Both the position numbers and the translations under genes were made by a program. Positions 62,097-64,000 of a DNA stretch of 64,000 nucleotides are shown here, one piece after another. The notes under the pieces were generated by a model. It had not been told where the DNA came from, ran no database searches, and worked only from the letters and a program-made list of their open reading frames with translations. Within the stretch, counting starts at the first letter, position 1; the number at the start of each line of letters is the position of its first letter. The stretch spans positions 620,001 to 684,000 of the forward strand of contig NZ_JAHUZE010000001.1 of assembly GCF_019218265.1 (NCBI RefSeq), in the 5' to 3' direction. Source of the stretch: Maritimibacter dapengensis (GTDB taxonomy: Bacteria > Pseudomonadota > Alphaproteobacteria > Rhodobacterales > Rhodobacteraceae).

Positions 62097-62519
62097 TCAC
62101 GGGTCGCGGCGACGCACGAATATATCGAGCCGGTGGCTCACGATCTCGAAGCCGTGCCGACGCGCGATTTCTTCCTGCATGGCTTCGATTTCTTCGGACA
62201 CGAATTCAACAACTTCGCCCGTGTCGATGTCGATGAAATGGTCATGATGCTCCTCGGGGATCGTTTCATACCGGGTGCGGCCATCGTCAAAACTGTGGCG
62301 CTCGATCAGGTCGTGTTCGCTGAGCACGTTCAGCGTGCGATATACTGTCGCGATATTAATGCCCGGGTGCACCCGCTTCACCCGGCGGTGCAGTTCTTCC
62401 ACGTCCGGATGGTCGCTCGAGTCTTCGAGCACCTTGAGAATGGCTTTCCGTGGCCCGGTGATCCGTAGCCCCGCAAGCCGGCACCTTTCGGTCAGGTTCG
62501 ACGCTCCCACATCGCTCAT
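62097..62519 (-). CDS. mur: Fur-family regulator, probably Mur (manganese uptake regulator)
   Basis: A 140-residue Fur-family repressor. The winged helix has CRLAGLRITGPRKAILKVL and GINIATVYRTLNVLSEHDLIERHSF, and the metal site has HHDHFIDIDTG; there is no CxxC zinc site in the C-terminal part. In alphaproteobacteria such proteins are the manganese sensor Mur, and divergence from sitAB supports that over iron-sensing Fur. The ATG at 62519 (MSDVGASNL) has AGGA upstream; GTG 62537 is an alternative. Confidence 0.9.
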   Translation of the reverse strand: MSDVGASNLTERCRLAGLRITGPRKAILKVLEDSSDHPDVEELHRRVKRVHPGINIATVYRTLNVLSEHDLIERHSFDDGRTRYETIPEEHHDHFIDIDTGEVVEFVSEEIEAMQEEIARRHGFEIVSHRLDIFVRRRDP

Positions 62520-62560
62520 GGCGGTCCTGTTCTCCACGGTGAAGGCCCTTCACGCATTAT

Positions 62561-62575
62561 TGCAAATGAATTGCA
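62561..62575. promoter_or_regulatory. Mur-type operator 1 (MRS-like)
   Basis: TGCAA ATGAA TTGCA, a perfect inverted repeat of the kind bound by Mur (manganese-responsive sequence TGCAAAT-ATTTGCA). It lies 42 bases upstream of the mur ATG, so it may control mur itself. Confidence 0.75.
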
Positions 62576-62605
62576 CTTGCATCAAGGCGCGAATCTGGTA
62601 ACTCT

Positions 62606-62626
62606 AGTTGCGAATGATTTGCAACT
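62606..62626. promoter_or_regulatory. Mur-type operator 2 (MRS-like)
   Basis: AGTTGC GAATGATTT GCAACT, a 6-base perfect inverted repeat containing TTGCGAATGATTTGCAA. Its centre is 45 bases from operator 1 and it ends 44 bases before the sitA ATG, well placed to repress sitAB. Confidence 0.78.
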
Positions 62627-62670
62627 GGCATGCGACGTCGATCGCTCGAGCCAGAAAAGGAGCCAAGACC

Positions 62671-63573
62671 ATGAAACGCGCCGCGTTCGGAAAGACGTTT
62701 ATGGCAGCCGCCTTGATAGTGGGCGCTGGGCCGCTCTTTGCGCAGGACAAGATGAAAGTGGTCACGACCTTCACCGTTCTTGCCGACATGGCGCAGAACG
62801 TCGCGGGGGAGGCGGCCGAGGTCGTGTCCGTCACCAAACCCGGTGCCGAGATCCACGGCTACGAACCCACGCCACGCGATCTTGTCGGTGCGCAGGGGGC
62901 CGACCTCATCCTGTGGAACGGCATGAACCTCGAGCTTTGGTTCGAGCAGTTCCTCGGCAATCTGAGCGACGTTCCCTCGGTCGTATTGTCCGAAGGGGTC
63001 GATCCGATCCCGATCGCAACCGGCGCTTACGAAGGAAAGCCGAACCCCCATGCCTGGATTGGGCTTGAGAATGCGCTCGTCTATATCGACAACATCGAAG
63101 CGGCGTTCGCGGAACATGACCCGGAAAATGCCGACGTCTATGCGGCCAACGCGGATGCCTATGCAAAGGAACTGCGCGATACGATCGAACCGCTGCGCGA
63201 CCAGATCGCCGCGATCCCCGAGGCGCAGCGGTGGCTCGTGACCTGCGAAGGCGCGTTCAGCTATCTCGCGCGGGACTTCGGTTTGAAGGAACTCTACCTC
63301 TGGCCGATGAACGCCGACCAGATGGGCACACCGAAACAGGTTCGCGCGGTGATCGACGGCGTCCGCGACAATGATATCCCCGTGGTGTTCTGCGAAAGCA
63401 CTGTGAACACGGCACCCGCCGAACAGGTCGCTCGCGAAACCGGAGCGGACTTTGGGGGGGTTCTTTATGTCGACAGCCTGTCGGAAGCGGATGGGCCCGT
63501 GCCGACCTATCTCGATCTGCTGCGCGTGACCTCCGAGACCGTTGCGCGAGGCTTGCAAAAGGCCATGAATTGA
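62671..63573 (+). CDS. sitA: Manganese/iron ABC transporter substrate-binding protein SitA
   Basis: A 300-residue cluster A-I (ZnuA/SitA-type) binding protein with a signal peptide (MKRAAFGKTFMAAALIVGAGPLFA). The metal ligands can be placed as H62 (HGYEPTPRDL), H127 (NPHAWIGLEN), E193 (TCEGAFSYLARDFGL) and D268 (YVDSLSE); His-His-Glu-Asp is the manganese/iron set, whereas zinc proteins have a third His and a His-rich loop. AAAAGGAGCC precedes the ATG. With mur divergent, manganese uptake is likely. Confidence 0.93.
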   Translation: MKRAAFGKTFMAAALIVGAGPLFAQDKMKVVTTFTVLADMAQNVAGEAAEVVSVTKPGAEIHGYEPTPRDLVGAQGADLILWNGMNLELWFEQFLGNLSDVPSVVLSEGVDPIPIATGAYEGKPNPHAWIGLENALVYIDNIEAAFAEHDPENADVYAANADAYAKELRDTIEPLRDQIAAIPEAQRWLVTCEGAFSYLARDFGLKELYLWPMNADQMGTPKQVRAVIDGVRDNDIPVVFCESTVNTAPAEQVARETGADFGGVLYVDSLSEADGPVPTYLDLLRVTSETVARGLQKAMN

Positions 63574-63668
63574 CCGCAACTCATGATTATTGACGCGGTC
63601 GGCCGTGCCAGGAACCGGGTAGGCCGTCCGACAGGAACCGACCGTTCTTTCGGTCAGGAAGATACAAG

Positions 63669-64000
63669 ATGAAGCCAGACAGCCAACTGTCCCGAGCCAA
63701 CACGATCTCTTCGACGACGGAACCGCCGATGGACGGCATCATGGCGCAGGACGTCACCGTGACGTACCGGAACGGCCATACCGCGCTGCGACATGCGAGT
63801 TTCGGGATTCCGCGCGGCACCGTGACCGCGCTGGTCGGCGTGAATGGCGCGGGCAAGTCGACATTGTTCAAGGCGATCATGGGGTTCCTGCCCGTCGCGT
63901 CCGGTGAAATCCGCCTCCTGGGCCAAAGCGTGCGCGATGCGTTGAAGCAGAACCTCGTCGCCTATGTCCCGCAATCGGAAGAGGTCGACTGGTCGTTCCC
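63669..64000 (+). CDS. sitB: Manganese/iron ABC transporter ATP-binding protein SitB, N-terminal part
   Basis: The frame from ATG 63669 (AGGAAG upstream) runs off the right edge after 110 full codons. It contains [31 protein letters not shown] followed by the Walker [10 protein letters not shown] and a Q-loop in [13 protein letters not shown], the typical metal-transporter form. About 25 residues precede the usual family start (ATG 63744, [10 protein letters not shown]), so the true start may be downstream. It lies 95 bases after sitA, and the sitCD permease genes presumably follow outside the window. Confidence 0.9.
   Translation, partial: MKPDSQLSRANTISSTTEPPMDGIMAQDVTVTYRNGHTALRHASFGIPRGTVTALVGVNGAGKSTLFKAIMGFLPVASGEIRLLGQSVRDALKQNLVAYVPQSEEVDWSF

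Noticed and set aside
62671-64000. Zinc transporter (znuA/znuC) reading of the metal locus
   Set aside because: The binding protein has His-His-Glu-Asp ligands and no His-rich loop, and the regulator and operators are of Mur type, so manganese/iron is preferred.

Overview
The window looks like chromosomal DNA of a marine-type alphaproteobacterium of the Rhodobacterales (Roseobacter group). The base composition is GC-rich throughout. Genes are packed with ATGA, GTGA and CTAG overlaps. The gene content fits that group: alpha-type FtsY, glyQ/glyS as separate subunits, FolE2, a SAM-II-type riboswitch before metZ, RTX/Hint proteins, a Mur/sit metal locus and glcDEF. I found no rRNA, tRNA, CRISPR array, insertion sequence or prophage. 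This assignment rests on protein and motif resemblance only; no database search was run.

Region 1 (1-8.9 kb) is housekeeping. It holds the tail of a YhhN-like protein, ftsY, a small unknown gene, an unknown basic protein, an EamA transporter, yciB, a Nu-type glutathione transferase, an alpha/beta hydrolase, metZ with its riboswitch and terminator, and folE2.

Region 2 (9-18.1 kb) begins with a large secreted-type RTX/Hint protein. A membrane-anchored GltB-like FMN protein, trkH translationally coupled to a PLP enzyme, and a small P-loop kinase follow. It ends with a SPOR / peptidoglycan-binding / trypsin-fold protein whose catalytic triad appears to be gone.

Region 3 (18.2-31.9 kb) is a long plus-strand run: glyQ, a small membrane protein, a DUF1206 protein, glyS, a pyruvate-phosphate-dikinase-like protein with an altered ATP-grasp half, a SleB-type cell wall hydrolase, then folB (with an extra C-terminal domain), folP and glmM. 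A DMT transporter and ilvC follow on the minus strand.

Region 4 (31.9-47 kb) contains an overlapping pair of Lrp/AsnC regulators divergent from ilvC and several membrane proteins (DUF599, HemJ/CopD-like). The glcDEF glycolate oxidase operon lies behind a palindrome-rich leader, followed by an active-looking trypsin and an SDR enzyme divergent from an AraC regulator broken by an in-frame amber codon. An hsp20 gene with a sigma-32-like promoter, a Vitreoscilla-type globin, gabD, a secreted unknown protein and a P1/DmpA peptidase complete it.

Region 5 (47-62 kb) is a minus-strand exopolysaccharide or O-antigen operon of 12 tightly joined genes. Transcription would run BY-kinase/Wzc, Wzy-like ligase/polymerase, four GT4 and one GT2-like glycosyltransferases around a Wzx flippase, a C4-epimerase, then CapE-CapF-CapG for UDP-L-FucNAc. 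No initiating phosphoglycosyl transferase and no Wza exporter are present. Region 6 (62.1-64 kb) is the divergent mur / sitAB manganese locus with two inverted-repeat operators; sitB runs off the window.

The points most worth a second look are the triad-less protease, the PPDK paralogue with a changed nucleotide-binding half, the overlapping Lrp pair, the FolB fusion, the amber-split AraC regulator, the palindromic leader of glcD and the FucNAc polysaccharide operon. None of them amounts on its own to a demonstrated new system.
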